Shown here piece by piece: positions 29,143-38,673 of a stretch of DNA of 64,000 nucleotides. Numbering within the stretch: the first letter of the stretch is position 1; every line of letters begins with the position of its first letter. Location: assembly GCA_945870035.1 (NCBI GenBank), contig CAMBQQ010000006.1:1-64000 (forward strand), written 5' to 3'. The notes beneath the pieces were generated by a model. It had not been told where the DNA came from. It saw only the letters and a program-made list of their open reading frames with translations, and did not search any database. The stretch comes from Rhizobium sp. Q54 (GTDB taxonomy: Bacteria; Pseudomonadota; Alphaproteobacteria; Rhizobiales; Xanthobacteraceae). The position numbers and the translations under genes were made by a program.

Positions 29143-31434
29143 TTGGGGTGGCGTGTGGCGGACCCGTCGAGAACGCGCGCGAAGGCCTGGGCTGCCGGCA
29201 TCGACGGCGCGCGGCGCGCCGCGGTGTGGTTGCCGGACGGCATTACCGAACAGGCCAGCCGCCTGCGCGGCGCCCTCACGGAATGGCTGGCCGCCGACAC
29301 CGCGCCGGGACGGCTGCTGCCCTGGCTGCCGGTGGCATTCGGCGCCGGCATTGCGCTGTATTTCACCGCCGAGCGCGAACCGGCCTGGTGGGCGGCCTGT
29401 GCCTTTGCCATGGCAACCATCGCGCTTGCCGTCGTCGCGCGGCGGCGGCCGCTAGGTTTTCCACTTGCGTTGGGTCTTGCCGCTTTGGCGACCGGGTTCT
29501 GCCTCGTCACGCTGCACACGTTGCGCATCGCGCATCCGGTGTTGCAGACCGCGACATGGACGGCGCAGGTCTCAGGCTTTGTCGAAACCCGCGAGGAGCG
29601 CGAGAAGAGCGACCGCATCGTCGTCCGCGTTCACAGCTTCGACGCCGCACGCGTCAACGAGAAACCGGAGCGCGTGCGCGTCTCGGTGCGCAAGGGCACA
29701 GCGCCCGCGGTCGGCGACTACGTCGCGTTCAAGGCGCATCTGTCGCCGCCGCTTAGCCCCTTGCGGCCCGGCGGCTACGACTTTGCCCGCGACATGTATT
29801 TCCAGCAGATCGGCGCGTCCGGTTATGTGCTCGGCAAGATCAGAACAGAGACGCCGCAGGCCAGACCGAGCCTGTGGCTGCGCTACGCTTCGTTCATCGA
29901 CGCCATGCGCGATGGCATGGACAACCGCATCCGCGCGGCGCTGCCGGGCGATCGCGGCGCGATCGCCTCGGCGCTGATCACGGGAAAACGCGACGCCATC
30001 TCCGCGCCGGTCAACGACGCCATGTACATTTCGAGCCTGGCGCATGTGCTGTCGATTTCCGGCTATCACATGGCGGTGGTCGCCGGCATCGTGTTCTTCG
30101 TCGTGCGCGCCGGCTTGGCGCTGGCGCCGTCTTTGGCCGTCGCCAGGCCCATCAAAAAATGGGCGGCGGCGGCGGCGCTGCTGGCGGCGGCGTTCTATCT
30201 GTTGCTGTCCGGCGCCGAAGTGGCGACGCAACGCTCCTTCATCATGGTCGCCATCGTGCTGATCGGCGTCATGATCGACCGCGCCGCCATCACCTTTCGT
30301 ACGCTCAGCGTCGCCGCCTTTTGCGTGCTGCTGATCGCGCCGCAAGCGGTGGTGCATCCGAGTTTCCAGATGTCGTTCGCGGCGACGTTGGCGCTGGTCG
30401 CCATCTATCAGTACGGAATGCCGGGCGGGCCGTTCTGGCGCGCCGATCATGAGACGGCTTTGAAAACGCGTGTGGCGCTGTGGGGCGGCCGCGAAGTGAT
30501 CGCGCTGTTGCTGGCTTCGCTGGTCGCGGGGCTGGCCACGACACCTTACGCGGCGTTTCATTTTCACCGCATTGCGCCTTACGGCGTCATCGCCAATCTG
30601 CTCGCCATGCCGGTGGTGTCGGCGATGGTGATGCCGATGGGCATTCTCGGCGTGCTGGCGATGCCGTTCGGCTTCGACGCCTTCTTCTGGCGGTTGATGG
30701 GCGCAGGCCTCGACTGGATGATCGGCGTCGCTTTGTGGGTGACGTCGCTGCCGGGTTCGGTCGGCCACATGCCGGCCTTTGGAGTCGGGCCGTTGCTGGT
30801 CGGTACATTGGGACTGCTGCTGATGTGCCTGTTGCGCACGCCGCTGCGCTGGACCGGCGCGGCCGTCGTCCTTGCCGCCAGCCTGTGGGCGTTGCACGCG
30901 CCACGCCCGGACGTGCTGGTTGCCGGCGACGGAAAGACCGCGGCCATTCGCGGGCCCGGCGGACGGCTGACATTGCTCGCCAGCGGCCGCGACAGCTTCG
31001 CGGTCAAGGAGTGGCTTTCCGCCGACGGCGATGCCCGCAAGCCGTTGGACGCCAGCCTCAAGGACGGCGTGCGCTGCGATGCCATCGGCTGCACCGCGCC
31101 TTTGGCCGATGGCCGGCTGGTCGCCTTTGCGCTGACGGCGGAGGCTTTCGCGGAGGATTGCGCGCGCGCCGTGGCCGTGGTGAGCCCGGGTGAGGCGCCG
31201 GCCGCGTGCCGGGCCGTGCTGATCGACCGTCCGGCCTGGAGGGCGCAGGGCGCGACGGCTTTGTTCTGGAATGGCGAAGCGTTCGAGCAGCGCGTGGCGC
31301 GACCGCAAGGCATCGATAGGCCGTGGGCACGTGCGCAGGCGGTGAGGGCGCTAACAGACGGAGCGCCGACGATTCGCCGCCCACCCGTACCCGATGCGAC
31401 GCCACCAATGGACGCTTTGGAACCCGGTGACTAG
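29143..31434 (+). CDS. comEC: ComEC/Rec2-family membrane protein
   Basis: 763 aa. Related to the channel that imports single-stranded DNA during natural transformation. After hydrophobic segments at about 60-110 comes a soluble DUF4131/OB-like region (about 135-230), then the ComEC core with the signature [20 protein letters not shown] and about eight membrane helices to about residue 590. The C-terminal part after [18 protein letters not shown] resembles the start of the metallo-beta-lactamase domain, but no HxHxDH metal site is present, so any nuclease activity there is probably lost. Start uncertain: TTG 29143 or GTG 29155. Convergent with lexA: the two stop codons interlock in a CTAG at 31431-31434. 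Confidence 0.85.
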   Translation: MGWRVADPSRTRAKAWAAGIDGARRAAVWLPDGITEQASRLRGALTEWLAADTAPGRLLPWLPVAFGAGIALYFTAEREPAWWAACAFAMATIALAVVARRRPLGFPLALGLAALATGFCLVTLHTLRIAHPVLQTATWTAQVSGFVETREEREKSDRIVVRVHSFDAARVNEKPERVRVSVRKGTAPAVGDYVAFKAHLSPPLSPLRPGGYDFARDMYFQQIGASGYVLGKIRTETPQARPSLWLRYASFIDAMRDGMDNRIRAALPGDRGAIASALITGKRDAISAPVNDAMYISSLAHVLSISGYHMAVVAGIVFFVVRAGLALAPSLAVARPIKKWAAAAALLAAAFYLLLSGAEVATQRSFIMVAIVLIGVMIDRAAITFRTLSVAAFCVLLIAPQAVVHPSFQMSFAATLALVAIYQYGMPGGPFWRADHETALKTRVALWGGREVIALLLASLVAGLATTPYAAFHFHRIAPYGVIANLLAMPVVSAMVMPMGILGVLAMPFGFDAFFWRLMGAGLDWMIGVALWVTSLPGSVGHMPAFGVGPLLVGTLGLLLMCLLRTPLRWTGAAVVLAASLWALHAPRPDVLVAGDGKTAAIRGPGGRLTLLASGRDSFAVKEWLSADGDARKPLDASLKDGVRCDAIGCTAPLADGRLVAFALTAEAFAEDCARAVAVVSPGEAPAACRAVLIDRPAWRAQGATALFWNGEAFEQRVARPQGIDRPWARAQAVRALTDGAPTIRRPPVPDATPPMDALEPGD

Positions 31435-32153
31435 TAACGCCGGAACATTGCCACCAGCTTGCCCTGGATGCGCACGCGGTTGGGCGGCAGGATGCGCACC
31501 TCGTAAGCCGGATTGGCCGGTTCCAGCGCGATCGACGCGCCGCGGCGGCGGAAACGCTTCAAGGTGGCTTCCTCGTCGTCGATCAGCGCCACCACGATAT
31601 CGCCGGTATCGGCCGACTCCATGCGCCGGATGAGGGCAATATCGCCGTCGAGAATGCCGGCCTCGATCATCGAGTCGCCACGCACTTCGAGGGCAAAATG
31701 TTCGCCCGCCGACAGCAATTCCGCCGGCATGTTGATGACGTGGCTGCGTTGCTGGATCGCCTCGATCGGCGTACCGGCGGCGATGCGGCCCATGACCGGC
31801 ACCGAAATCGGCCGGCCGCTGTCCTCGTCGCCGTCGCCATGATTGTGCACGACGCGGCCGCGGCCGAGGTCGCCTTCGATCACGCTCGGATTGAAGCCGC
31901 GCGAGCGGCTGACGCCGCCGCTGATGCCGTGGGCGACCGAATCCGGCAGCTTGATCACCTCGATGGCGCGGGCGCGATTGGCGAGCCTGCGGATGAAGCC
32001 GCGCTCTTCGAGCGCCGTGATCAGGCGGTGGATGCCGGACTTGGAGCGCAAATCGAGCGCGTCCTTCATTTCGTCGAAGGAGGGCGGCACCCCGGCCTCG
32101 GTCAGGCGCTCATGAATGAAGCGCAAAAGCTCGAACTGTTTGCGGGTCAGCAT
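31431..32153 (-). CDS. lexA: SOS regulon repressor LexA
   Basis: Represses DNA-damage genes and undergoes RecA-stimulated self-cleavage. 240 aa, longer than E. coli (202) because of an acidic Gly-rich linker at about 75-115, a feature of alphaproteobacterial LexA. The winged helix-turn-helix lies at 1-65 ([20 protein letters not shown]). The cleavage site is A126-G127 in MGRIAAGTP; the catalytic dyad is S161 (GDSMIEAG) and K199 (EATLKRF). A matching operator lies upstream at 32236-32250, so it is autoregulated. A 136-bp gap separates it from moeA on the same strand. Confidence 0.97.
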   Translation of the reverse strand: MLTRKQFELLRFIHERLTEAGVPPSFDEMKDALDLRSKSGIHRLITALEERGFIRRLANRARAIEVIKLPDSVAHGISGGVSRSRGFNPSVIEGDLGRGRVVHNHGDGDEDSGRPISVPVMGRIAAGTPIEAIQQRSHVINMPAELLSAGEHFALEVRGDSMIEAGILDGDIALIRRMESADTGDIVVALIDDEEATLKRFRRRGASIALEPANPAYEVRILPPNRVRIQGKLVAMFRRY

Positions 32154-32226
32154 CGGTTTCTCTCCCCGTCACGGACGGCCCGAAAGTCCCCAAACGGGCA
32201 CCGGGTCCGAAACAAATCATGAACGA

Positions 32227-32255
32227 ACACTATCTGTTCGATATGTGTTCTGCAA
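32227..32255 (-). promoter_or_regulatory. Probable lexA promoter
   Basis: On the minus strand TTGCAG (32250-32255) and TAGTGT (32227-32232) are separated by exactly 17 bp, and the LexA box sits in the spacer, a standard arrangement for repression. Confidence 0.55.
32236..32250. promoter_or_regulatory. LexA operator (alphaproteobacterial SOS box)
   Basis: GTTC (32236-32239), seven bases, GTTC (32247-32250): an exact match to the direct-repeat box GTTC-N7-GTTC established for alphaproteobacterial LexA. A GAAC at 32225-32228 lies seven bases before the first GTTC and makes a second, inverted half-site. The box is about 85 bp upstream of the lexA start. Confidence 0.85.
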
Positions 32256-32289
32256 CCACTTAATTTGCCGTGAACAAGTCGAAAGACCG

Positions 32290-33513
32290 CTAAAGGGCGA
32301 GCTTAAGGATGACGCAAGGTGAACCGGCGGTCGCCGCGGGCGCGCCGGGGCCCCGAATCAACAGGCAGTCGGCCTTAGCCAACGGCGCCATCAGAGATGA
32401 GTCCTGCGCCGGCAGCGGCGTCGCCACAGGCCCGTCCGGGCCGGCCTCAAGCGTGGCGCGGATGTAGTCGGCGCGCTCGTCATTGGCCGGCATGTCGCGT
32501 CCGAGGCGGGCCGCTTCCGCCACCTGCTCGATGTCGGAACGGCCGGACAAAGTGCGGATCAGCGGCGCCAGGAACAGGAAGGCGCAGACATAGGACGAAA
32601 CCGGATTGCCCGGCACGCCGAGCACATGCATGTCGCCAAGATCTTTGCGAGGAAGCCGCCCGTGCATCATCGGCCGGCCCGGCCGCAGCGCCACCCGCCA
32701 GAACGACAGGGCGAGACCTTCGGCCGTCAGCGCCTTCTGCACCAGATCGTGGTCGCCGACCGAGGCGCCGCCTGATGTCAGCAGGATATCGGCGCCGCTG
32801 TCGCGGGCGCGTCGGATCGCGCCGGCGATGTCCTCAAGCCGGTCGCGGGCAATGCCAAGATCGGTGACCTCGGCACCTTCGTTCTCGGCCAGCGCGGTCA
32901 GCGCAAAGCCGTTCGAATAGACGATCTCGCCGGCTTTCAGCGGACTGCCCGGCGCGACCAGTTCGTCGCCGGTGCCGAGCACGGCGATTTTCGGCCGCCG
33001 GTGCACGCTCAGGCTTGGGTGGTTCATGGCGGCGGCCAGCATCAAATCGCGGTCGGTGAGGCGGCGGCCCTGGCGCAGCAGCACCTCGCCTTGGCGGAAG
33101 TCGATGCCGGCGGCGCGGACATTGCGCGCTTTGGTGGTCGGCTTTTGCGTCGTCACGGTGTCGCCGTCGCGGGTCACCAGTTCCTGAACCACCACGGTGT
33201 CGGCGCCGTTCGGCATGACGCCGCCGGTGAAAATGCGCGCCGCCTGTCCCGGTCCGACGCTGCCGTCGAACGGATGGCCGGCGGCGACTTCGCCGATCAC
33301 GGTCAAGGTTGCCGGGCCTTGCGCCACATCATCCGCGCGCACCGCATAGCCGTCCATGGCCGACAAAGCAGCCGGCGGCTGGGTGCGCAAGGCGGCGAGG
33401 TCTTTGGCCAGCACGCGGCCAAGCGCGCGATGCAGCGGCACAGTCTCGGCCGGCAGTGCGCGCGCGCCGGCCAGCACGCGCTGCAACGCTTCGGCGACCG
33501 GCATGAGCGGCAA
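32290..33513 (-). CDS. moeA: Molybdopterin molybdenumtransferase MoeA
   Basis: Inserts molybdate into adenylylated molybdopterin, the last step of molybdenum cofactor synthesis. 407 aa (E. coli 411). Motifs in order: PPAALSAMDGYAVRADD, PNGADTVVVQE, VLGTGDELV, LLTSGGASVGDHD and GVPGNPVSS. The start is TTG 33513, giving MPLMPVAEAL like relatives; ATG 33504 three codons later is the alternative. It lies 2 bp after moaC and ends the long minus-strand unit that begins at ppiD. Confidence 0.95.
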   Translation of the reverse strand: MPLMPVAEALQRVLAGARALPAETVPLHRALGRVLAKDLAALRTQPPAALSAMDGYAVRADDVAQGPATLTVIGEVAAGHPFDGSVGPGQAARIFTGGVMPNGADTVVVQELVTRDGDTVTTQKPTTKARNVRAAGIDFRQGEVLLRQGRRLTDRDLMLAAAMNHPSLSVHRRPKIAVLGTGDELVAPGSPLKAGEIVYSNGFALTALAENEGAEVTDLGIARDRLEDIAGAIRRARDSGADILLTSGGASVGDHDLVQKALTAEGLALSFWRVALRPGRPMMHGRLPRKDLGDMHVLGVPGNPVSSYVCAFLFLAPLIRTLSGRSDIEQVAEAARLGRDMPANDERADYIRATLEAGPDGPVATPLPAQDSSLMAPLAKADCLLIRGPGAPAATAGSPCVILKLAL

Positions 33514-33515
33514 GA

Positions 33516-34046
33516 TTAGGCCTCCGCTTTGTAGGTGCCGGACTTGCCGCCGCTCTTTTCCAGAACGCGGATGCCTTCAATCCGCATGCCGCGCTCGACC
33601 GCCTTGACCATGTCGTAGATCGTCAGACATGCGATCGAGGCCGCGACCAAAGCTTCCATTTCGACGCCGGTCTGGCCGGTGACCTTGACCGTGGTCTGCA
33701 CCAGAAAGCCGGGCAGCGAATGCTCCGGGAAAATATCGATCTCGACCTTGGTGATTGGCAACGGATGGCACAGCGGGATCAGGCCGTGCGTGTGCTTGGC
33801 CGCCATGATGCCGGCCAGCCGCGCCGCGCCGAGCACGTCGCCTTTAAGCGCATTGCCCTCGATCACCAGATCGAGGGTCTCCTTGCGCATGATGACCTTG
33901 CCCTCGGCCCGGGCGACGCGCTCAGTCTGCTGCTTTGCCGAGACATCGACCATGTGCGCCTGGCCGCGGCTGTCGAGGTGACTCAGCGCCGGTTTCGGCG
34001 CGGGCTTGGCTTTCGGCTTCGCTTTAGCGGCGGCCTTTTTGGCCAT
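33516..34046 (-). CDS. moaC: Cyclic pyranopterin monophosphate synthase MoaC
   Basis: With MoaA converts GTP to cyclic pyranopterin monophosphate, the first step of molybdenum cofactor synthesis. 176 aa (E. coli 161), the excess being a Lys/Ala/Pro-rich N-terminal tail of about 20 residues before the conserved [20 protein letters not shown]. The core shows [17 protein letters not shown] and [19 protein letters not shown]. It begins 5 bp after trpC, and this trp-moa order is widespread in alphaproteobacteria. The basic tail may be an over-long start, but no later start with a good Shine-Dalgarno is seen. Confidence 0.95.
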   Translation of the reverse strand: MAKKAAAKAKPKAKPAPKPALSHLDSRGQAHMVDVSAKQQTERVARAEGKVIMRKETLDLVIEGNALKGDVLGAARLAGIMAAKHTHGLIPLCHPLPITKVEIDIFPEHSLPGFLVQTTVKVTGQTGVEMEALVAASIACLTIYDMVKAVERGMRIEGIRVLEKSGGKSGTYKAEA

Positions 34047-34051
34047 ATCGA

Positions 34052-34867
34052 TTACTCCGCGGCGGCGCTGTTGGCGGGCCGGGTCAGGAGGGTACGGGTG
34101 GCCGTGGTCACGTCGCTCTGCCGCATCAGGCTCTCGCCGATCAGGAATGTCGAGATGCCAATCCGGCCGAGCCGGGTGAGGTCGGCGGCGGTGTTCAGGC
34201 CGCTTTCGGCGACAACGACGCGGTCGCGCGGGACGAGCGGGGCGAGCCGCTCGCTGACGGCGAGCGAGGTCTCGAACGAGCGCAGGTCACGGTTGTTGAT
34301 GCCGATCAGGCGGGACCTCAGTTTCAGCGCACGCTCAAGCTCATCTTCCTGATGAACTTCAATGAGGACATCCATGCTCATTGAAATAGCAGCATTTTCC
34401 AGGTCGCGTGCGGCGGCATCCTCGACTGCCGCCATGATGATCAGGATGCAGTCGGCACCCCAGGCACGCGCTTCCGCCACCTGATAGGGCTCGAACATGA
34501 AGTCCTTGCGCAAGGCCGGCAGCGCAGTGGCGTCGCGCGCTTGCGTCAGGAACTCGGGTTTTCCCTGAAACGACGGGCCGTCGGTCAGCACCGAAAGGCA
34601 GGTCGCGCCGCCGGCCTCATAGGCTTTGGCGAGCTTGGGCGGTTCGAAGTCGGCGCGGATCAGCCCCTTGGACGGGCTGGCCTTCTTGATCTCGGCAATC
34701 AGCGCCTGACCGCCGGCGGCGATCTTCGCCTCGATGGCGCGCAGGAAACCGCGCGGCGGGCTTTGCGCCTTCGCCGCCGCTTCAAGCTCGCTCAGCGAGC
34801 GGGCGCGCTTGGCCGCGGCGATCTCCTCGCGCTTGTAGGCTTCGATTTTTTTCAAAATGTCGGCCAC
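34052..34867 (-). CDS. trpC: Indole-3-glycerol-phosphate synthase
   Basis: Closes the ring of CdRP to indole-3-glycerol phosphate in tryptophan synthesis. 271 aa TIM barrel, monofunctional (no fused TrpF). Key segments: [16 protein letters not shown], the [12 protein letters not shown] loop, [12 protein letters not shown] and [13 protein letters not shown] start at GTG 34867, one base after the trpD stop, which gives the family N-terminus (V)[15 protein letters not shown]; the longer open frame to 34900 runs into trpD and is rejected. Confidence 0.95.
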   Translation of the reverse strand: MADILKKIEAYKREEIAAAKRARSLSELEAAAKAQSPPRGFLRAIEAKIAAGGQALIAEIKKASPSKGLIRADFEPPKLAKAYEAGGATCLSVLTDGPSFQGKPEFLTQARDATALPALRKDFMFEPYQVAEARAWGADCILIIMAAVEDAAARDLENAAISMSMDVLIEVHQEDELERALKLRSRLIGINNRDLRSFETSLAVSERLAPLVPRDRVVVAESGLNTAADLTRLGRIGISTFLIGESLMRQSDVTTATRTLLTRPANSAAAE

Positions 34868-34868
34868 G

Positions 34869-35903
34869 TCAGGCCTCTTCGGTTGCGCAGGACACGGCAA
34901 TCAGCCGGTCGAGCCGGCCTTCGGCTTCACCGCTGTCGATCGCCTTGGCGGCCAGCGCCACGCCTTCCTTCAAATCCTTGGCCTTGCCGGCGACGATCAA
35001 GGCCGCGGCAGCATTGAATAGCGCGATATCGCGGAACGCGCCGGGCTTGCCCTTGAGCACGTCGAGCAGCGCCTTGGCGTTGTGCTCACCGTCGCCGCCT
35101 TTCAAGGCTTCGGGCTTGGCGCGCGGCAGGCCGGCATCCTCCGGTGAAATCTCGAAGGTGCGGATCTTGCCGCCTTTCAACTCGGCCACGCTGGTCGTGC
35201 CGACCGTGGTGATCTCGTCGAGGCCGTCGGAGCCGTGCACGACCCAGATCGATTCCGAGCCGAGATTGTTCAGCACCTGCGCCATCGGCTCGACCCAGTG
35301 CTTGGAGAACGTGCCGATCATCTGGCGCTTGACCGAGGCCGGGTTCGACAACGGCCCGAGCAGATTGAAAATCGTCCGGGTGCCGAGTTCGACCCGCGTC
35401 GGGCCGACATTCTTCATCGCCGGGTGATGCGCCGGTGCAAACATGAAGCCGATGCCGGCGTCACGGATGCAGCGGCCGACCTGATCGGCGGAAAGATCGA
35501 TTTTGACGCCGAGCGCCTGCAACACGTCGGCGGCGCCGGATTTCGATGACAGCGCGCGATTGCCATGCTTGGCCACCGGCACGTCGCAGCCGGCGACGAT
35601 AAAGGCGGCGCAGGTCGAGATGTTGTAGGAGCCGGAGGCATCGCCGCCGGTGCCGACCACGTCGATGGCGTCTTTCGGCGCCTTCACGCCGAGCATCTTG
35701 GCGCGCATCGTCGTCACCGCGCCGGTGATCTCGTCGACGGTTTCGCCACGCACGCGCAAGGCCATCAACAGCCCGCCCATTTGCGAGGGCGTGGCTTCGC
35801 CCGACATCATGCGGTCGAAGGCGTTGGCGGCCTCGTCGCGGCTAAGGCTGGCGCCAGTCGCAACCTTGGCGATGAGCGATTTGAAGTCGTCGGCCACAGG
35901 CAT
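34869..35903 (-). CDS. trpD: Anthranilate phosphoribosyltransferase
   Basis: Transfers phosphoribose from PRPP to anthranilate. 344 aa, normal for the monofunctional enzyme. The PRPP motif [17 protein letters not shown] and [21 protein letters not shown] are both intact, with the ARPAHHP-like segment represented by [12 protein letters not shown]. It follows trpG by 6 bp and is followed by trpC after 1 bp. Confidence 0.97.
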   Translation of the reverse strand: MPVADDFKSLIAKVATGASLSRDEAANAFDRMMSGEATPSQMGGLLMALRVRGETVDEITGAVTTMRAKMLGVKAPKDAIDVVGTGGDASGSYNISTCAAFIVAGCDVPVAKHGNRALSSKSGAADVLQALGVKIDLSADQVGRCIRDAGIGFMFAPAHHPAMKNVGPTRVELGTRTIFNLLGPLSNPASVKRQMIGTFSKHWVEPMAQVLNNLGSESIWVVHGSDGLDEITTVGTTSVAELKGGKIRTFEISPEDAGLPRAKPEALKGGDGEHNAKALLDVLKGKPGAFRDIALFNAAAALIVAGKAKDLKEGVALAAKAIDSGEAEGRLDRLIAVSCATEEA

Positions 35904-35909
35904 TGCTCC

Positions 35910-36563
35910 TCAACCGGCAAGATGCGCGGGCGCGGTTTGCGCCGATGATGTGCGTACCACCGATGACGATACGCGGCCGTGCGCGGCGTTCCAGGCGGCG
36001 GCCAGATCAAGGAAATTGCGCAGCATCAGATGGCCGTGCTCGGACGCGATGCTTTCGGGATGAAACTGCACGCCGTGCATCGGCAGGCTTTTGTGCGCCA
36101 TGCCCATGACGAGGCCGTCGGCGGTTTCGGCGTTGACCTTGAGATCGCCCGGCATCGAGGAGCGCTCGACGATCAGCGAATGATAGCGCGTCGCATTGAA
36201 CGGCCCGTTGATGCCGCGAAACACGCCGCTGGCGTCGTGCGCAATTTGCGACAGCTTGCCGTGCACCATTTGCGGCGCGCGGATGACCTTGCCGCCAAGC
36301 GCCTGGCCCATGGCCTGATGGCCGAGGCAGACGCCGAACATCGGGATGGTGTCGCCGGCCTTCTCGATGAGGTCGAGGCAGATGCCGGCCTCATTGGGCG
36401 TACACGGGCCGGGCGACAGCACGATACCTTCCGGCTCCAGCGCCATCACCTCATCGACCGAAATCTTGTCGTTGCGGTGCACGACAACGTCAGCGCCCAG
36501 CGAACCCAGGTAATGCACCAGGTTGAAGGTGAAACTGTCGTAATTGTCGATCAGGATGATCAT
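35910..36563 (-). CDS. trpG: Anthranilate synthase glutaminase component
   Basis: Class I glutamine amidotransferase supplying ammonia to TrpE; possibly shared with aminodeoxychorismate synthase. 217 aa. The nucleophile is C79 in FGVCLGHQAMG; the His-Glu pair lies in GVQFHPESI; the oxyanion strand LSPGPCTP is present. The last 25 or so residues (after AAWNAAHGR) are a poorly conserved Ser/Thr/Ala tail. It is separate from TrpE, unlike the TrpEG fusion of some Rhizobiaceae. 67 bp separate it from the cupin gene upstream. Confidence 0.96.
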   Translation of the reverse strand: MIILIDNYDSFTFNLVHYLGSLGADVVVHRNDKISVDEVMALEPEGIVLSPGPCTPNEAGICLDLIEKAGDTIPMFGVCLGHQAMGQALGGKVIRAPQMVHGKLSQIAHDASGVFRGINGPFNATRYHSLIVERSSMPGDLKVNAETADGLVMGMAHKSLPMHGVQFHPESIASEHGHLMLRNFLDLAAAWNAAHGRVSSSVVRTSSAQTAPAHLAG

Positions 36564-36630
36564 GTTTTTAACCGCCCGCTCAAGGTCTTAAGGCGGGCTC
36601 GGTGAGGGGTCAAGGCGGCCGCCGGAGGCG

Positions 36631-37119
36631 CTAGGCCTTATGGATCGGGTCGATCCAGGCCACATTCTCCGGCTTTTCGACCGGCTCGATGTCGAGATTG
36701 ACCACGACCGCCTCGTTGTCCGAACGCACCAGCACACATTCCAGGACTTCGTCGCGGCTGGCGTTGATTTCCTGATGCGGCACGTAAGGCGGGATGAAGA
36801 TGAAATCGCCCGGTCCGGCTTCTGCGGTGAATTCGAGATGCTCGCCCCAGCGCATGCGGGCGCGCCCGCGCACGACATAGATCACGCTCTCCAGCGCGCC
36901 GTGATGATGCGCGCCGGTCTTGGCGTTGGGATGAATCGCCACCGTGCCGGCCCAGAGTTTTTGCGCGCCGGCGCGGGCGAAGTTGATCGCCGCCTTGCGG
37001 TCCATGCCCGGCGTCTGCGCGGTGTTCGGATCGAGCGAATTGCCCGGGATCACCTTGACGCCGTCGTGCTTCCATTTGTCGTGGGAGTGGTCGTGCGGGT
37101 GGTCGTGATCGTGGCTCAT
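36631..37119 (-). CDS. Cupin-domain protein
   Basis: 162 aa. A His/Asp-rich N-terminus (MSHDHDHPHDHSHDKWKHD) precedes a cupin-2 barrel. Motif 1 is GAHHHGALESVIYVVRG (two His, then Glu) and motif 2 is GDFIFIPPYVPHQEIN, giving a full set of candidate metal ligands. The protein may bind Zn, Ni, Fe or Mn; the substrate is unknown. The ATG 37119 is chosen because a perfect GGAGG stands 7 bp before it; an in-frame TTG at 37140 lacks this. It sits between trpE and trpG (31 and 67 bp gaps) on the same strand, suggesting co-transcription with the tryptophan genes. Confidence 0.85.
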   Translation of the reverse strand: MSHDHDHPHDHSHDKWKHDGVKVIPGNSLDPNTAQTPGMDRKAAINFARAGAQKLWAGTVAIHPNAKTGAHHHGALESVIYVVRGRARMRWGEHLEFTAEAGPGDFIFIPPYVPHQEINASRDEVLECVLVRSDNEAVVVNLDIEPVEKPENVAWIDPIHKA

Positions 37120-37150
37120 CAGGTTTCCTCCGTCCGCCAAGCTTAAACGA

Positions 37151-38668
37151 TTATTGCCCGCGCTTCACCGCGCTGGCAAAGCGCCTGGCTTCTTCCGCCG
37201 CGCGGAACAACGCCTTCGCCTTGTTGACGCATTCCTGCTGCTCGGCGGCCGGGTTTGAATCGGCGACAATGCCGGCGCCGGCCTGCACATACATTTTGCC
37301 GTCCTTCACCAGAGCGGTGCGCAGCACGATGCAGGTGTCCATTTCGCCGGCGGCGGAGAAATAACCGACGCAGCCGGCGTAGAGCCCGCGTTTTTCCTTT
37401 TCCAGTTCGTCGATGATTTCCATCGCCCGCACTTTCGGCGCGCCGGAGGTGGTGCCGGCGGGAAAGCCTGCCGCCAGCGCATCGAGCGCGTCGTATCTCG
37501 GATCGAGCCTGCCTTCGACATTGGAGACGATGTGCATCACTTGACTGTAACGCTCGATGAAAAACTGGTCGGTGACCTTGACGCTGCCGATACTGGCGAC
37601 CCGGCCGACATCGTTGCGACCGAGATCGAGCAGCATCAGATGCTCGGCGCGCTCCTTCGGATCGGCGAGCAGTTCGACTTCCAGCGCCTTGTCTTCATGT
37701 GGCGTCGCGCCGCGCGGCCTTGTGCCGGCGAGCGGGCGCAATTCGACAACATCGCCGCGCACGCGCACCAGGATTTCCGGGCTGGAGCCGGCGACGGCGA
37801 AGGTTCCGAAATCGAGGAAGTAGAGATAGGGCGCCGGGTTGGTCCGCCGCAGCGCGCGATAGAGCGAGAACGGCGGCAACGTGAACGGCGCTTCGAAACG
37901 TTGCGCCAGCACGACCTGAAAGATATCGCCGGCGGCGATGTATTCCTTGGCCTTGGCGACCATCGTCGCGTATTCGGCCGGCGTCGTGTTCGAAACCGGC
38001 GGGACTTCTAGTGGCCCTTCGTTGTATTCGGCGAGCGACTTGTCGAGCGGCCGGTCGAGCGCATCTACCACGGCCGACAGCCTTTCGGTGGCGCGCATCA
38101 ACGCGACCTTGGCGTCGACGCCTTTTTCGGGCCGCACCGGTGTGACGATGGTGATCGAATCCTTCACCGCATCGAACACGACGATCAAGGTCGGCCGCAG
38201 CATGATGGCGTCGGGAATGCCGATCGGATCGGGATTGGGCTCGCCCAAATCCTCCATCAGCCGCACCATGTCGTAGCCGAGATAGCCGAACACGCCGGCC
38301 GCCATCGGCGGCAGCGTTTCGGGCAGATCGATGCGGCTTTCGGCGATCAGCGAACGCAGCGCGGCCAGCGGCGGCTCGGAGCAGGGCGTGAAGGCGTCGG
38401 GCTTGGTGCGGGCGGTGCGATTGATTTCGGCGCTGCGGCCATTGGTGCGCCACACCAGATCGGGCTCGATGCCGATGATCGAATGGCGCCCGCGCACCGC
38501 GCCGCCTTCAACCGATTCGAGCAGGAAACTGAGCGGCTTTCCGCCGCCGAGCTTGAGAAAGGCGGAGACCGGCGTTTCCAGATCGGCGACCAAGGTCGTC
38601 CACACCACCTGCGCTTGCCCGCGGCTGTAGCGTTCCGCGAAGGCGCTGTCGGACGGCTCGATCTGCAT
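37151..38668 (-). CDS. trpE: Anthranilate synthase component I
   Basis: Chorismate-using subunit of anthranilate synthase, first enzyme of the tryptophan branch. 505 aa. The N-terminal part contains LLESVEGG followed by RHSIIG, the feedback-inhibitor pocket. The catalytic half shows LAGTRPRGATPHEDKALE, LMLLDLGRNDVGRV and GTTSGAPKVRAMEIIDELE. It begins only 5 bp after ppiD, so there is no room for a trp leader peptide directly before it. Confidence 0.97.
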   Translation of the reverse strand: MQIEPSDSAFAERYSRGQAQVVWTTLVADLETPVSAFLKLGGGKPLSFLLESVEGGAVRGRHSIIGIEPDLVWRTNGRSAEINRTARTKPDAFTPCSEPPLAALRSLIAESRIDLPETLPPMAAGVFGYLGYDMVRLMEDLGEPNPDPIGIPDAIMLRPTLIVVFDAVKDSITIVTPVRPEKGVDAKVALMRATERLSAVVDALDRPLDKSLAEYNEGPLEVPPVSNTTPAEYATMVAKAKEYIAAGDIFQVVLAQRFEAPFTLPPFSLYRALRRTNPAPYLYFLDFGTFAVAGSSPEILVRVRGDVVELRPLAGTRPRGATPHEDKALEVELLADPKERAEHLMLLDLGRNDVGRVASIGSVKVTDQFFIERYSQVMHIVSNVEGRLDPRYDALDALAAGFPAGTTSGAPKVRAMEIIDELEKEKRGLYAGCVGYFSAAGEMDTCIVLRTALVKDGKMYVQAGAGIVADSNPAAEQQECVNKAKALFRAAEEARRFASAVKRGQ

Positions 38669-38673
38669 TGGTG

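Noticed and set aside
29572-31308. 578-aa minus-strand open frame opposite comEC
   Set aside because: Gln/His/Arg-rich composition without domains; comEC signatures are on the plus strand.
34868-34900. Longer trpC start inside trpD
   Set aside because: GTG 34867 directly after the trpD stop gives the conserved N-terminus; the longer version only reads trpD sequence out of frame.
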